Source: Glandiceps talaboti
Lineage: Eukaryota; Hemichordata; Enteropneusta; Spengelidae
NCBI RefSeq assembly: GCF_964340395.1
Contig: NC_135556.1
Location: 16,019,600-16,083,599 of the forward strand
Length of the DNA stretch: 64,000 bases
Direction: 5' to 3'
A program made the translations under genes and the position numbers. Numbering within the stretch: position 1 is the first letter of the stretch; each line of letters starts with the position of its first letter. The notes under the pieces are model-generated. The model saw only the letters and a program-made list of their open reading frames with translations, searched no databases and was not told the origin of the DNA. Positions 1 to 14,744 of the stretch are shown here, one piece after another.

Positions 1-3000
1 TGCAACAATAGTTGCAAGGAAACGTACACCATAATAACAACGAATAAGAGAGGGGCATACGCAGAGACAAAACAATAACATCTGAATGTACGCAATTTAG
101 TATGTTGTATGATTCAGGATTGTATTCTCCTTACACTTTGTTAAATCAATTTAGTTACTGCTGTCAGAAGCACTTCAAATTCAATATCACACCTTAATAT
201 TGACAATTTGTCATTTTGGTGTGCCGTATTTTCACATTGACCAATATCATTCGATACAATCCCATTATACACGTATAGATTTTCAACCGAGAGAAACATT
301 TTAGGAGCTGCAGCCTAGGTAGCGTGTGAGTGTTTCCCAATGGAACAGACGACAGGCTCTACAGTATTGACTAGATTGCAAATGGTATCAATACTAGATT
401 GGGCAATGACGTATGGACATATCTGATCCTGATGTTTTCTGGGCTAAATTATCCACGTTTTCTATCTATATACTCGTAAGCAGGCCTAACCATATCCTTG
501 GCATCATAACGATTTAAAGGAACCGATTTCATAAGGGTCCTTCAGATAGCCTCTCAGCAGGTGTATCTACATTGAAATGTCGACACTGATTGCAGCAAAC
601 AGTGCACTGACCAGTCTGAAATAGCGATCCTCCACACACAGATTAGGTGAGTACTTGCGTGGGCGTATAAGCAAAACACTCAATCAAAATTTGTGACTTG
701 CGATCGACAAGTTGTTGCCATTGACAACTCATCAAATCTTAGCGCAGTCATTATGTACGCATCGTTCTTGTGGGAAGATCACATTCGTCACCGTTCAAGC
801 GAATTTCCAAGTGAATTGATGGACACTGTGTCCCGCTAAGCACTATTACTTCCCGTGCTTTTCCTCGTGATCCTTCATCACCTTTACCTAGACAGCAGAC
901 TTGTCAGTCAAGTTTCGTTAATTGTTGCAGGTGGGAAGGACATTTACAGCAATACTCGTAATACTTTGGTAAGTGATAACTAGGATTTCGTCATGAACTC
1001 CGCGACACGTATCCCAATTATGAATTCATAAAGGCCCTAGTAGAAAAACTGAGCATAGCTGTCCTCTGTTCTGTTTACTTAGCAAACGAAGTGTATTACT
1101 ATAGTTTGTCTACCATGTAGAGTACTTCCATCATACTAGCTAGATCGTGTTTAGGAAGACACAACGATTGCTTTAGGGCAAAGCTAGACTAGTACATCCA
1201 AGGTATTCTCTTATTTGATCGTATCTAAAAAGGTTATCACACAATCGTGACAACTTTGAGATTGATTGTCAATAAATATTAGCGTGGATTCCTGAACGCT
1301 TTTGTGACAATGTAAAAAGACTAATGGATCAACTCAAGTGGTAAACCTTCAATGGAGGCCGTTGCATTATGTCATAAAAATGAAGCGTGTACATTTTTAA
1401 TAGCGTTAGGAGGTACATATTGTAAATCTGTAACCATATTTCGTAAAATGATTTCTAGCACCTTTATAGTCATGTTCATTTTTTGTATACATTTACCAGA
1501 AGACAATATCTACTTGGCGCATAATTTGTCTATGGTCAAACACATAGCGCAATGTATGCTTTATATGTACGCACGGTTTCTCGAATAGTGCATTACATGC
1601 ATTCAATTTTATAAAAAGCTTTTTAGTATTTTTCAATTCCCATAGCAGCAACGCGCACACTTGTACATGTACATACGCGTATAAGCAAGCAATCCATTCC
1701 ACATAATTGTTACATGCTAATCACCAAGATAAACAATATATATAGGAAACTATATTCACAGTTATTCATTTTTATGTATTGACGTCAGGTATAATGGATA
1801 TGTTGCACACATGAATAAATCATCAAGCTATGGATCCGAAGTGTCAGACAATTTGGTGTCACAGAAAATGTCATTACCGAGGACATATGTCAGAATCATA
1901 CAACAGACTAGAAACGAAATAGACCAACGCAATTTAGATATTTCTCTCTATCAGCGCCATCTTATTATGATAACATAATTTTTGCGATGGATGGTTCGTT
2001 TGTAGCTATGGCAACAGACAGGAATGAAATGACATATCTGAAAATAAAAAGTGTACGATTAAGTTCCCATGCTGTAAATTGATTTTCTTGTGCAATGTAT
2101 TAGATTATACTACAAGTCAGAAAATAACGAGTCATACGCGGCTAGTTAAGTCCCGCTATTCCCGATACACAGTTTTCCACATGATATGATACTAGATTTA
2201 TGTTCCACTCTGTTAGATCACGCCACTGGCAGTTTGAAATTACTCTTTTACTATCACAAAAAATCATTACTGTGTTATAATTCACTTGTAGTCGACCTGG
2301 AATGCGGGATTGCAAAGTTCAGTTGGGAGGTACACTTGTATGTTTTTATGACAAGATAGGGGACATCATTGCGACAGGACTCTTCAGATGATATTATTAC
2401 CTTGTGCATTAATAACTTGCAAATGCAATGAAGAATATTCAAAGACAATTGGTATATCATTAAGGACCGCGACCCTGCACAGTTTTATAAGGGGGAAAAC
2501 AAAAGAGGCTGATTTTCTATATTGGCTACATTTTGTTTGTTAAGGAAACACTGGAATCGTTATTTCAACTAAATCTGCATAGTACAGCCTCTCTAAAAAC
2601 CAAGTTATGAAAATTGGCAAATCTGACGAACAAGAAAACCGGGGTACACTTGGGCGCGGCATGCATCGTAGGAAGTAAACACAGTTATAATCTTCACAAC
2701 TCTAGAAGCCTAACTCAATGAATGCTGAGGCCATTGTTTTAAGTGGTATGTGAAGCTTCTCACTTTATCTCTTCCCATAATTCTCCCGACTCAGTATACA
2801 GCAAACTTCTTAACCTGTTTTGTCAATTTAATGATAACTCTATTTAAGAGAAGTTGCACGACGCAGGATTGGTGAAATTGATTTTTATATATGTTCCCTG
2901 GGCAATTATTAAAGATACATACCCAGCCTTGCATTTGTTCCCCTTTAAGAGTTAGAAGGGAGATATATGTACGTGCACATGAGTAATATTACTACACATT

Positions 3001-5372
3001 ACCTGGCACCGTCATTCTAGGATTTCGCAATTTCAACTTTTCAGTCTAATCATTTCATCCAATCAAAAATATGAGATCCACAGTCAGTGTGACACAATTT
3101 TGAGGATGGAATCCTTGTAAACAAAAATAAAAAATAATCACAAGGCTCGCGATCGTGTATTATCATTAGTTGGAAAATGGCGAGTTTTAATCCCAATCGT
3201 GCTGAGGATTCAGGGCCTTGATCATGAATCTAAATGTTTTCCATTGTGTACTCCGCCTAGAAAACACTATCACTTTGGATAGTAGTTTTTTCCCACTGGA
3301 AATACAGGTTCTCGTTCAGTACCATGACATTAGGTAATCTTCCATGTAGCCGTTGAAGTGTTAGGAATGATTGATCAATAAATGGTACGCACCTTACATC
3401 TACCTTTAGTACTGAAGACAGTAAATCTGGAAAACGAACAACGCTTGTTCACCGGGATATATCTTGCGTTTGATTGACGTTACTGTATACTGCCCACGTA
3501 TTATGAAAGAAAGGGAATTCCTGAAACGTCAGCTTATATTATATTATATTGTAATTCTTTGAACTGTGGAAATGTAAATTTACCATATTTTACTGTCATC
3601 CGGTCCGAGCAGCGTTTACAGAAGTTCATGACATTATCCTTACGAAAGGCAAAATACCAGTGCCTGTTAGATGTACTTTAACAAGACAGAAATAATTGTT
3701 TTGTATATCAGTAATGACATTTTGTACGCTACGCACGTTGCTATAATTGTGTATTATTCCATGATGTTATTATATGCAAAGATCTTCTTTCAGGGAGGCG
3801 TATATCATAGCTTAAATCATAGTTTAAATATAGTGGCAGAATGCTACTCATATACGCAGGGATGGTTTAGCAAACTCACTGTCTTTGCCGACGCAACTTA
3901 TTGTCTTTGCCGATTCCTATTTGTTCTCTACACATTCAACTTCAGTCATTCCAAATGCCTCGTGCGTCATAACAATTTCTTCATGGGCAGTAGTGCATAT
4001 ATAAGTCTTCCTCTAATCCATTTTCCATCAAATGGGTCAACCTCAAACTTATGCTCCTTTGCTCCCATCTGCAAATTTATCAGACTGAGCGTTTGGTTTA
4101 GTACATTGGTAACATGTGAATAGTAAATGACTGTGCTTACTATTTGTAAATCTCACCAGTTTATCCTTTAGACATGTATACTGCTTTCATTGACTTTCAT
4201 TAATCATGCTCTTTGTTTTTAAAGTTTAACTTCTTTTGTCTACAATTTGGGAAGCGGACGATTAAATTACGGATTATTTCAAAGCTGTAACAGTTTCAGT
4301 TCTAATACAATTTTGACACCATACAACTTCTAAAAAAAAATGTAAAAAAAATAAAAAATATATGCATTTCTTTTTACATATCTGGGAAGTTCGATCATGT
4401 CGGATATGTGAATTAAATGGTTAACGATAGCTATAACAGTATTTTTATTTCCAAAAACTCCGACGAATTCAAAATGAGGTTGATAAAGCTTGTCGCTCTG
4501 GGTATGCCATATTAATATGAAGTATGGCGCCTGTCTATGCATGGGGCAATCTGTTAACTAGACGCTCTCGTAAAAAAAAATTAACACCGGAGTGATTTTT
4601 TGATTGCACATTACACCGTAAGTTGCCTGTTTCAGTAATGACGTCATGAACAATATGATTTCATTGATACCGTGATTCTGTAATTACATGTGGTGAAATT
4701 TTCATCGAAGGTACATGAAGAAAGAGGATGGTTATGAGTCAAAAAGTGACGTCTTGAGACAGATTATCAGTGCCTCTGGATTCTTAAGCAGACACCCTTC
4801 GTTTCGAATACAAAAGCTTTTGCAATGTCAATTTGAAATAGCGATGGAAGCATTTTCTTGGATATACAAGTATGGTTGGTAGGTGTTACCTTAACTCATT
4901 CACATTGTTACCATAGATACGAACGACTTTAAATTGAATTCTAGACTTGTTAACATCGTCGAAAGTAAAAGCTTACCGACGAGGAGCGACAAAATTGAAA
5001 TCTATTTTCCACACCTTTAGCAAGTTTGTTCTTGAGGCCATACAATTACTATATTAGAAACAGAAGCGAACGAGTAATCACTGGGGATGTCACAGAACGC
5101 GAGGAGTGACTACTCTGATTGCCCTTTGGTGCCAATGGATGCTTCTTTCGCCAATGTTTCGAATTCGGTGTATATAGCGTGAGAGTCATATTTCAAACTA
5201 GATCAATTGGGTTTGCATACATAAACGGAGTATGTTGCCCTATAATAGCTAAACTCAAAAAAGTCTTCCACGGTGGATGCAGCTAAGTGGATAATATTAT
5301 CGTAAGTCTTATGTGAAAACATACAAATGCAAACCTTAGAATAAATACACACAATTTACTAAATATTTTAGT
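1..5372. other. AT-rich non-coding DNA, no gene recognised
   Basis: I see no gene, RNA gene or transposon here. A 150-codon open frame at 3671-4123 has no recognisable domain and is of a length chance allows in AT-rich DNA. Small sites present are CRE octamers (TGACGTCA) at 1780-1787 and 4639-4646, an X-box-like site at 2002-2015, and a short imperfect duplication at about 3879-3916 in which TGTCTTTGCCGA occurs twice. Confidence 0.6.
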
Positions 5373-5481
5373 TTCATTCATTCATTCATTCATTCATTCA
5401 TTCATTCATTCATTCATTCATTCATTCATTCATTCATTCATTCATTCATTCATTCATTCATTCATTCATTTATTTATTTAT
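5373..5481. repeat. (TTCA)n microsatellite ending in (TTTA)n
   Basis: About 24 near-perfect TTCA units are followed by three TTTA units (5470-5481). It is a simple tetranucleotide tract with no coding content, and likely polymorphic in length. Confidence 0.97.
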
Positions 5482-8451
5482 CGGATAACCAATGGGAACA
5501 AGCCCCATTTATAGTCTCCTTTGGTTCAGTGTTAGTACAGGACGAAACTGGAGTACCCGGGGAAAGTCAAACTGACCGACACTCTTCTTACTTACAGTGT
5601 GGTAAATTTGTTATGCCTTAATTTTACATATTGGTAATAATCATGATTATTTTAAATTTAGTAGATCGATATTTTAAACTATGTTAATAATTAACTCTAA
5701 ACATTGCATATGAAGCCTAAACGCCAATTTTATGATACTTCACTTGATATCAATTTTTAAAACTTGTTCATATGTGATTCCTGAAGACCAATTTGAACGC
5801 CTCTTGTTCATGAAACTCAAACTTGACATGAAACTTCGGCATCGATAGGACAGAGTTTTACATAGAACTGTTTTTTTAACGAGATATGTCGGTTGCCGTC
5901 ATAAAGGAGAGTTTAGCCTTACTTTAATGTACTTTGGTTGACTTCGTCATTTTCACATTTTAACGAAAGATAGGTTACAAGTTTAGAAACTGTCATTAGA
6001 GATACACATCATGTAAAAATAGATCTTTTGTGTAGATAGTGAATAGTTATTGTAAAAGTATTTTTTGAAATATTTTCCTTTTCATTGAAAATGGTTTGTT
6101 TCTGGTTTCCATAGCAACCACAATTTATAGTTTAAAAATATTCTCTGAAACATGACGAGGCATATTCACCCAGATACAGACATTTATTTGTCACCACATG
6201 ATATTTGGCCATTTGATCTAGTTCTATACCAGACCTGTCGAAGTTTTCTACAATTACTCTACACGTATAGTCAAACTGACACATTTTACCGAAAATCTAT
6301 CCAAGCTCCTCCTGGGGAAAGGCTGGACAGTCCATGTCAGTAGTAATCCATCACAGACTAACAGACAGTTGTAAAGGTTACTTCATTCCGACAGTTACTA
6401 ATTAATATTCAATTAGCAAAGCTGTGATTGACAAAATCACGTGGTCCCCGAACGCGATAACATCATCACATTTATATCAACAATCCATTATCATTATCAT
6501 TAAACTACGCTGTCACAGGTAAAAAACGGAATGGTTTGCGAGAGTAGTCAGTTTGTCTATAGGTGAAGATAATCGTACTGATCGTAATGCGTATAAGAAA
6601 CTAGGCTATGAATAATTAATTATAATCAAATAATAACTATCACTTATAATTAGTTATCATTGTAACTCTCGATCCTTATATATCCATTGATACTTAGCTA
6701 ACCCCACTATCGTTTATTTAGCTTTTCTCTTAACACTTTTATCTAGGACAAGTGTTAACACGCCACAAAATACTCGATTCCAAGAAGAATAACATTGCTT
6801 TGCATGGCTATAACTATCACTTCCTATGGCTTCTACATAACAAAATAATCTAGTTTACAGTACAGTCTTGCCTTTGTTCGCATATAAAAGAAGTGTCGGA
6901 GCTTTGTTAAGCAAATCTTTGGCAGATGGTCCAAGTTTCAAAGTGTGAAGCAGTTATTCAACTTCCCAATTATTCCAGTCAAACATATTGCAAATATTTT
7001 GCACTATCAGGATTCAAATCGTGTATTCCTCATATGAGAAAATTAGAGTGTTGTTCTACTTCTAATGTCAATTATTTTAAGATTTTTTGCACAAACAATG
7101 CCACTCTCTACCGATTTATCGCTGAGATGAACATGAAAGCACTTTAAGATGCTTGGTGTTGATCTATGTGAGTATTGTTGCGTGTGATGGATTGGTAATA
7201 CTAAGGCGTTTGATGCATTAACGTTTTGTCTGGCTGAATCTTCTTTTGAAATCCATGTCAAGACACATTCTACTGTATGAGTATACGATTCAATCAGATA
7301 TCCAAAGAAATACGAGTTTGACATTTGCAAAGTAGATGGCAAGGGCACAATAGTGTGTTAATGTAGAAATTTTTTAGTAAACGTGTCAGCTGTTTGACTA
7401 TATGGTAGGTCTGATCGTCTATAAGTCGCTTTAACGTTGCTGTATATATCCTGTCATTTTTCAGTCTTCATCCCATACGTCTTAGCTTGTCGATTGACTC
7501 AAATCATCTGGGCATAATGTACCTCGATTATATTGTAATTTTCACATCATTCATTTCTGGCGGTATTATGTTGGAGAATATTCATTAATTACTATACTTT
7601 TGTATAACAAAATAGACACATTCACACATTCTATTTCCATTATTGCTTCAACGAGTATTTTCCAACTAGCTTTAATGGCTGCAGGCTAAGCGTGTAGACA
7701 GAAAAGGTTGATTATTTCATCCATACAAACAAATACAAAAGCCACATTATTGATCTAAATTAAATGAGTAATGAATGAAAGAGTGTCTTCCATTGGTGCA
7801 ATGCAAATAGATTAACAAAACATTTCACTCAAGACTAACTATTTAATCATAAGAAGTTATAGGAATATGATTGAGACTACCAGAACATTAACTTTTAAAG
7901 AAACAGCACCTTTTGTTGGGGTTGCAGCAGACAGAAATCTAGCCTGGAAATAGCACATAGCCAGCGTTTTAACAAAAATTAGCAAACTATTAAACGGGAA
8001 TCTTCCTCCGACTTCGTTCCGTTGGCCCTCAATTCGTGCTAGTCATACTATGCATCTCCTCTTCCACATAGTACATATTCTGTATGGACTATGGGTTTGG
8101 GGTAGTACATACCCAACTCACCTGGCTGAACCTTTAGTCATACAAAAGGTAATTATACTTATCGTAACACGAAGTAACTGGAATGCAGCTTCAGATCTAA
8201 TCTCTCAGGAACTTAGAATCCTAGACAGTAGTTACTTATTTCAAATACTAAGGTCTCAGCCCATCGCCCAACAATATTGCATTACAGTATACGTAGAGAC
8301 ATGTTTGTAATAATTAACGGCAGGGAGAACATTAAAGTACATCTATGTTTGCTTAACAAAACTAGCCTGATAGTTTGTATTCAACTAGTTCATTATTATA
8401 TGCAAGTAAAGAGGAAAAACATTTTTCTTTTTTTTTTGAATGTTTTTTTTT
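5482..8451. other. AT-rich non-coding DNA, no gene recognised
   Basis: I see no gene. The stretch contains an X-box-like site at 6105-6118 and a block at 6390-6520 with a higher density of transcription-factor-like words. A T-rich run (8426-8451) directly abuts the left arm of the perfect inverted repeat that follows. Confidence 0.55.
6105..6118. promoter_or_regulatory. RFX X-box-like palindrome
   Basis: The sequence GTTTCCATAGCAAC fits the symmetrical X-box form (GTNNCC, short spacer, RGNAAC) bound by RFX transcription factors, which control ciliary genes in animals. Both half-sites are present. No neighbouring gene start is visible, so function is an inference from the motif alone. Confidence 0.35.
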
Positions 8452-8548
8452 GATATGTGAACGATTAGAATCTTAAATAGTTATCAACAACACAAGTTCA
8501 ATTAGCAGTTTTTGTCCATGATGTGTTACATAATAAAAGAGGTTATAC
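8452..8548 (+). repeat. Left arm of perfect 97-bp inverted repeat
   Basis: Read base by base, this arm is the exact reverse complement of 8787-8883 (97 of 97). The arms are separated by 238 bp. Complete identity implies a recent origin or ongoing homogenisation. A transcript through both arms would form a long perfect duplex. The arm has no coding potential. Confidence 0.95.
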
Positions 8549-8786
8549 CTGAAGTGTTTCATGATTACTACACACCTGTGAATCACTCGTATTCAACCAG
8601 ACAAAATACAAGAAATGACCTTTAAATTCCAAGTGTAACGCGCAGGTGCCAAAGTATTGAATGGTATAGCAATAACAACCAGGAATCTGCATAGCAGGTG
8701 TGAAATTAAACAAGAATATAGACAATACTTACAGTCTACTAGTTAAGACACTTTTGATGACAATATATATATATATATACATGGCT
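8549..8786. other. Spacer between perfect inverted-repeat arms
   Basis: This 238-bp loop contains a short (TA)n tract at 8763-8779, close to the right arm. No domain is recognisable in either strand; the only frame of note is a 60-codon minus-strand frame without recognisable content. Confidence 0.7.
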
Positions 8787-8883
8787 GTATAACCTCTTTT
8801 ATTATGTAACACATCATGGACAAAAACTGCTAATTGAACTTGTGTTGTTGATAACTATTTAAGATTCTAATCGTTCACATATC
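8787..8883 (-). repeat. Right arm of perfect 97-bp inverted repeat
   Basis: Exact reverse complement of 8452-8548. The outer end carries a duplicated heptamer-like unit (ACATATC repeated) and lies 10 bp upstream of the GTGT strand that opens the hammerhead-like motif at 8894. The arm, ribozyme and (TA)n tract may therefore belong to one mobile element. Confidence 0.95.
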
Positions 8884-8890
8884 ACATATC

Positions 8891-8936
8891 AGAGTGTCTG
8901 ATGATCGCAATATGCGTGAAACTCCGAGTTACACCC
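8891..8936 (+). ncRNA. Hammerhead ribozyme-like motif, type I layout
   Basis: All three conserved parts of a hammerhead core occur in order on the plus strand. CTGATGA is at 8898-8904, GAAA at 8918-8921, and the cleavage-site T of GTT at 8930. Stem I is GTGT (8894-8897) with ACAC (8931-8934). Stem II is CGC (8906-8908) with GCG (8914-8916). Stem III is ACT (8921-8923) with AGT (8927-8929), with a 3-nt loop. The predicted cut is after 8930. A T-T mismatch at the base of stem II and the short stem III are weaknesses. Very short stem III is usual for minimal hammerheads in Penelope-like elements and related retroelements, where they process transcripts by self-cleavage. Likely a terminal-repeat piece of such an element; activity is not shown. 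Confidence 0.62.
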
Positions 8937-8960
8937 AAGAAAGAGTTCCAGTACTACCAA

Positions 8961-9086
<126 letters not shown>

Positions 9087-11040
9087 TAGGTATAGGTATG
9101 TGCGTGTGTTTGTGGGATTTGAGTTGGTTGGTAAGAGATAGTGTTGTCACTGTTTTCTTCTTTTTTTGAGTCAAACACTTTTTGTATAGTTTTTTCTTTA
9201 TTTATTGAAGAATAGGTAATAAATTCAAAGGAATGGTGAAAATGTCCAGACAATAGTGTGAAAAACATTATATGACTTTCATTTATTACTGTAATCTAAG
9301 CTCCGACTATTATTGTTATCGGTTGACATACAGGATGTCTATTTGCATAATCTTATGTATTAAAATATAAAAATTTTCTTCTACTAAGCAATGCTTTCTG
9401 CACTGTGTATGCTTAAGAAACACAGAAAAGTCATTTCTAAATTCTAACAACTCTAAACCTCTAACATATACCATGGACGTATTAGGGAGCCCTAATACAT
9501 CCATGCATATACCTATGGAAATTGACCAATCTCAGAAGATTATAGCAGTACACTGGACCGAGGTATCATGAGAAACAAGGTTATGAGCTTGACATCTCTT
9601 GAACCCTTGCCTAACAATTAACGTAATTATTTCAAGAGTTGTGACTGTTCTAAGTTCGGTTACTTTCCATAATGTATATCTCCCTTATAGTATACAACAG
9701 GCCCCTCCTACGCCACTTTTATAAATCCTTTTGTAAGATACAATACGCAATCATGTAGGATCCATGAAAGTGTTCTTTCTTGGTCCCCTAAGCCTTCGAA
9801 ATGCAGCTTAGATATAATCGGCCTCACCTTTGTTCCCTATTAACTTTCTCATTTAGTAAATTTCCCTATCCATACGTTTTACGTGTGGTTATATGTTTTC
9901 AATGCACATAGCTTGTTTTCAAACAGTTAGTTGCCATTATTTTATACTATCGCCTTTCAATTATTAATGTTTCTATTCGTCAAAATTCAAACAAACTTAA
10001 TGATGCGTTTAAGACGTATACTATCTACTTGATATCCAAAAATCATCCTGTTTCTAACATTTCCTAGCTACGAATAAGTTATTAAACGCGCAAGGGTTTG
10101 TAAGACAAGTAAGTGAGTTGTGTAAGTTTGAATTTGACATACTGGTATATTTTGTGCTTAACACCCCGAGAAAGCACATCTATTGTATAACTAACGCCCA
10201 CACAATAAGGTTACTATGCAAAATATACAGGTTAGAGCTCAGCAATGCCTGACATTACTATACTACATAACATATCACATTCAGCTATTTTAAATACTTC
10301 TTGTCAGCAAAATAAAAAGCTTGAACTCCAAAAATAAACCTTCTTCTACAGTACAAAGGATATATTGTTAAGTGACAAAGATATACGCCTCGTATTCAGC
10401 AAATTGACAAGTATATGTCTGCACGTCTGCAATCTCATTAAAGTTACAGAGTTTTTACCTAACCCCTTTCAATGGAGTCTTCATCATCGTCCTTCAGAAA
10501 ACAAGTAAATAGTTCATCTTATATAGGCTCAGGCCTATTATTTTAAGATACATGACCCAGCCATTCAGGTGTTCAAAGTAAAGAGTTTGTTGAAAGTAGA
10601 GACGGTGGCTTTGTGTGTCATCTTGTCACTTATTCTGCTCGTCGAGAAAAGTGAAGCGTGAAAATGAGGGGTAAGGAGCAAGGAAAACGTTTCTGTCAAG
10701 GAAATCGAAGTTAAGTGCATATAATGTACACCAGACTGTTTTGGGGTTTATTTCTGAAATGATAACCTTTTAACATTGTGTTATTTTGCTTCCTATAAAT
10801 TATGTTAGCTACGGTTGAATTGATGCTATGACTTTAGTTAGTCGTTGAGCATTAATCGACCTTTAGGCTTACTTAAAATATACCTCATGCTTCATTATAT
10901 AATATACAAACAAAAGTAAAACTTAGAGTCCGGTTTGATACGTACGTTTTAAATCAAATTCTAATGAGTTAGGGAGTCTTTTCAACTGCTTTATAGTCCA
11001 TCTTCGCGTACATAATTGTGAATAAATAAAAAATTAATAT
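9087..11040. other. AT-rich non-coding DNA, no gene recognised
   Basis: I see no gene, RNA or element that can be supported in this stretch. Open frames are all under about 65 codons and without recognisable content. Confidence 0.55.
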
Positions 11041-11080
11041 ATTATTTGATGACTTCGCACCATAAATTTGATTTCGCTCG

Positions 11081-11351
11081 ATTGCCAAGAAAAACTAAAT
11101 TTAAACTGTAATGTCACCTGTATTGTTCTCACACTGGCTCACCATTGTCTCCTGGAACTTATCAGACATACATATATTATTAGATGCATACTGAATATTC
11201 ATGACTCCTGAGGGCTTATCGATAAATAGTCATGAATATTAAGTGTACATCGAATAGATATGTATGTCTGCGAAGTGCAATGAGGCAACGATGAGCCACT
11301 GTGAGAACAATAGATGTGACAGAGCGTTTGGAGTTGGTTTTTCTTGGCAAC
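11081..11351. mobile_element. Imperfect fold-back element (MITE-like)
   Basis: The left arm 11081-11205 and right arm about 11229-11351 are diverged reverse complements around a loop of roughly 20 bp. Shared words include TTGCCAAGAAAAAC, ATTGTTCTCACA, TGGCTCA, CAGACATACATAT and TAATATTCATGACT in matching order. Similarity may continue weakly outward to about 11040 and 11390. No transposase is encoded. The arms are well diverged, so this is an old insertion, or a structured RNA under relaxed constraint. No clear target-site duplication was found. Confidence 0.75.
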
Positions 11352-11390
11352 CTTGCAAACTTTATACGATGTGAAATAATTAACATTCAT

Positions 11391-12002
11391 ATATGTCCTG
11401 GAGTGGCGTTCCCCTTGCAATAACTTTTAAGTGTTCTGATATACGCCAATGACCAGCCACTAGTATAGTACAAGAATACAGTTTCGTGGTATCACTGAAG
11501 TAACGTCCTACATTTACTAATGTTATCCGCAGCGTAATCCTACTTAAAGTTTGACATAATATGTGTGCTCCAACACAATGACAGACTGAGGATGAAAGTA
11601 GAGGTAGTGCCCGGATGAACATATTGCAATATTACTGATTAAGAACATTTATGAATTATGTAATTACTCCATCCAGATTATCTTTTCATTAAAGACAATT
11701 CTGCCTTACGGTCATTGTTTTTAATTATTTAGAGTCTGAACGTATATGCGTCCTTAATCAAAACTAAGCCAACCGACAAACAGAAGGTTCATTTTAAAGT
11801 CAACATTATAATATATAGTAATTTTACAATGAAAAAAAGCTAAGCTAGGTTAAATCTCGACAACATGCTCTCTGCAAGTAATAGAATGGGCACGAACATT
11901 CCCATATACAAAATAACTGAAAAGTTTTATTGCGTATTTGATGATATAGGGAATAGTGCAGTGGTTTAATGGATGTAGATATTTGACATTGTCTCCCCTT
12001 AG

Positions 12003-12003
<1 letters not shown>
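11391..12003. other. AT-rich non-coding DNA, no gene recognised
   Basis: Nothing supportable is seen. The weak tRNA A-box-like string near 11955 (GTGCAGTGGTTTAATGG) has no matching B box. Confidence 0.5.
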
Positions 12004-12084
<81 letters not shown>

Positions 12085-12186
12085 CCATCTGTCTGTCTGT
12101 ATGTATGTATGTATGTATGTATGTATGTATGTATGTCTGTCTGTCTGTCTGTCTGTCTGTCTAACTGAATGAATGAATGAATGAAT
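12004..12186. repeat. Compound tetranucleotide array (GTCT)n-(GTAT)n-(GTCT)n-(GAAT)n
   Basis: About twenty GTCT units are followed by a CCAT interruption, about nine GTAT units, seven more GTCT units and a short GAAT run. The successive point-variant units suggest that slippage amplified mutated repeat units in place. Confidence 0.97.
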
Positions 12187-12298
12187 TACTACGAGTAATT
12201 GATTGATGGAATTAGCGTGAAGCTTTCTTTAAGCACGTTCTGTGAACAGAATAAAAACAATTTAGTTTTAGTAATGTTTATTACAATGGAAATCCGTA

Positions 12299-14664
<2,366 letters not shown>

Positions 14665-14744
<80 letters not shown>
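14665..14744. repeat. (TA)n microsatellite
   Basis: About forty AT units with a single G interruption near the end. Confidence 0.97.

Noticed and set aside
1780-1787. Cluster of CRE octamers (1780, 4639, 14116, 56047) as a regulatory signature
   Set aside because: Four octamers in 64 kb is only slightly above simple expectation and they are not clustered.
3671-4123. 150-codon open frame, the longest not explained by simple repeats
   Set aside because: No recognisable domain, no splice or promoter context, and composition typical of translated AT-rich DNA. One or two frames of this length are expected by chance in 64 kb over six frames.
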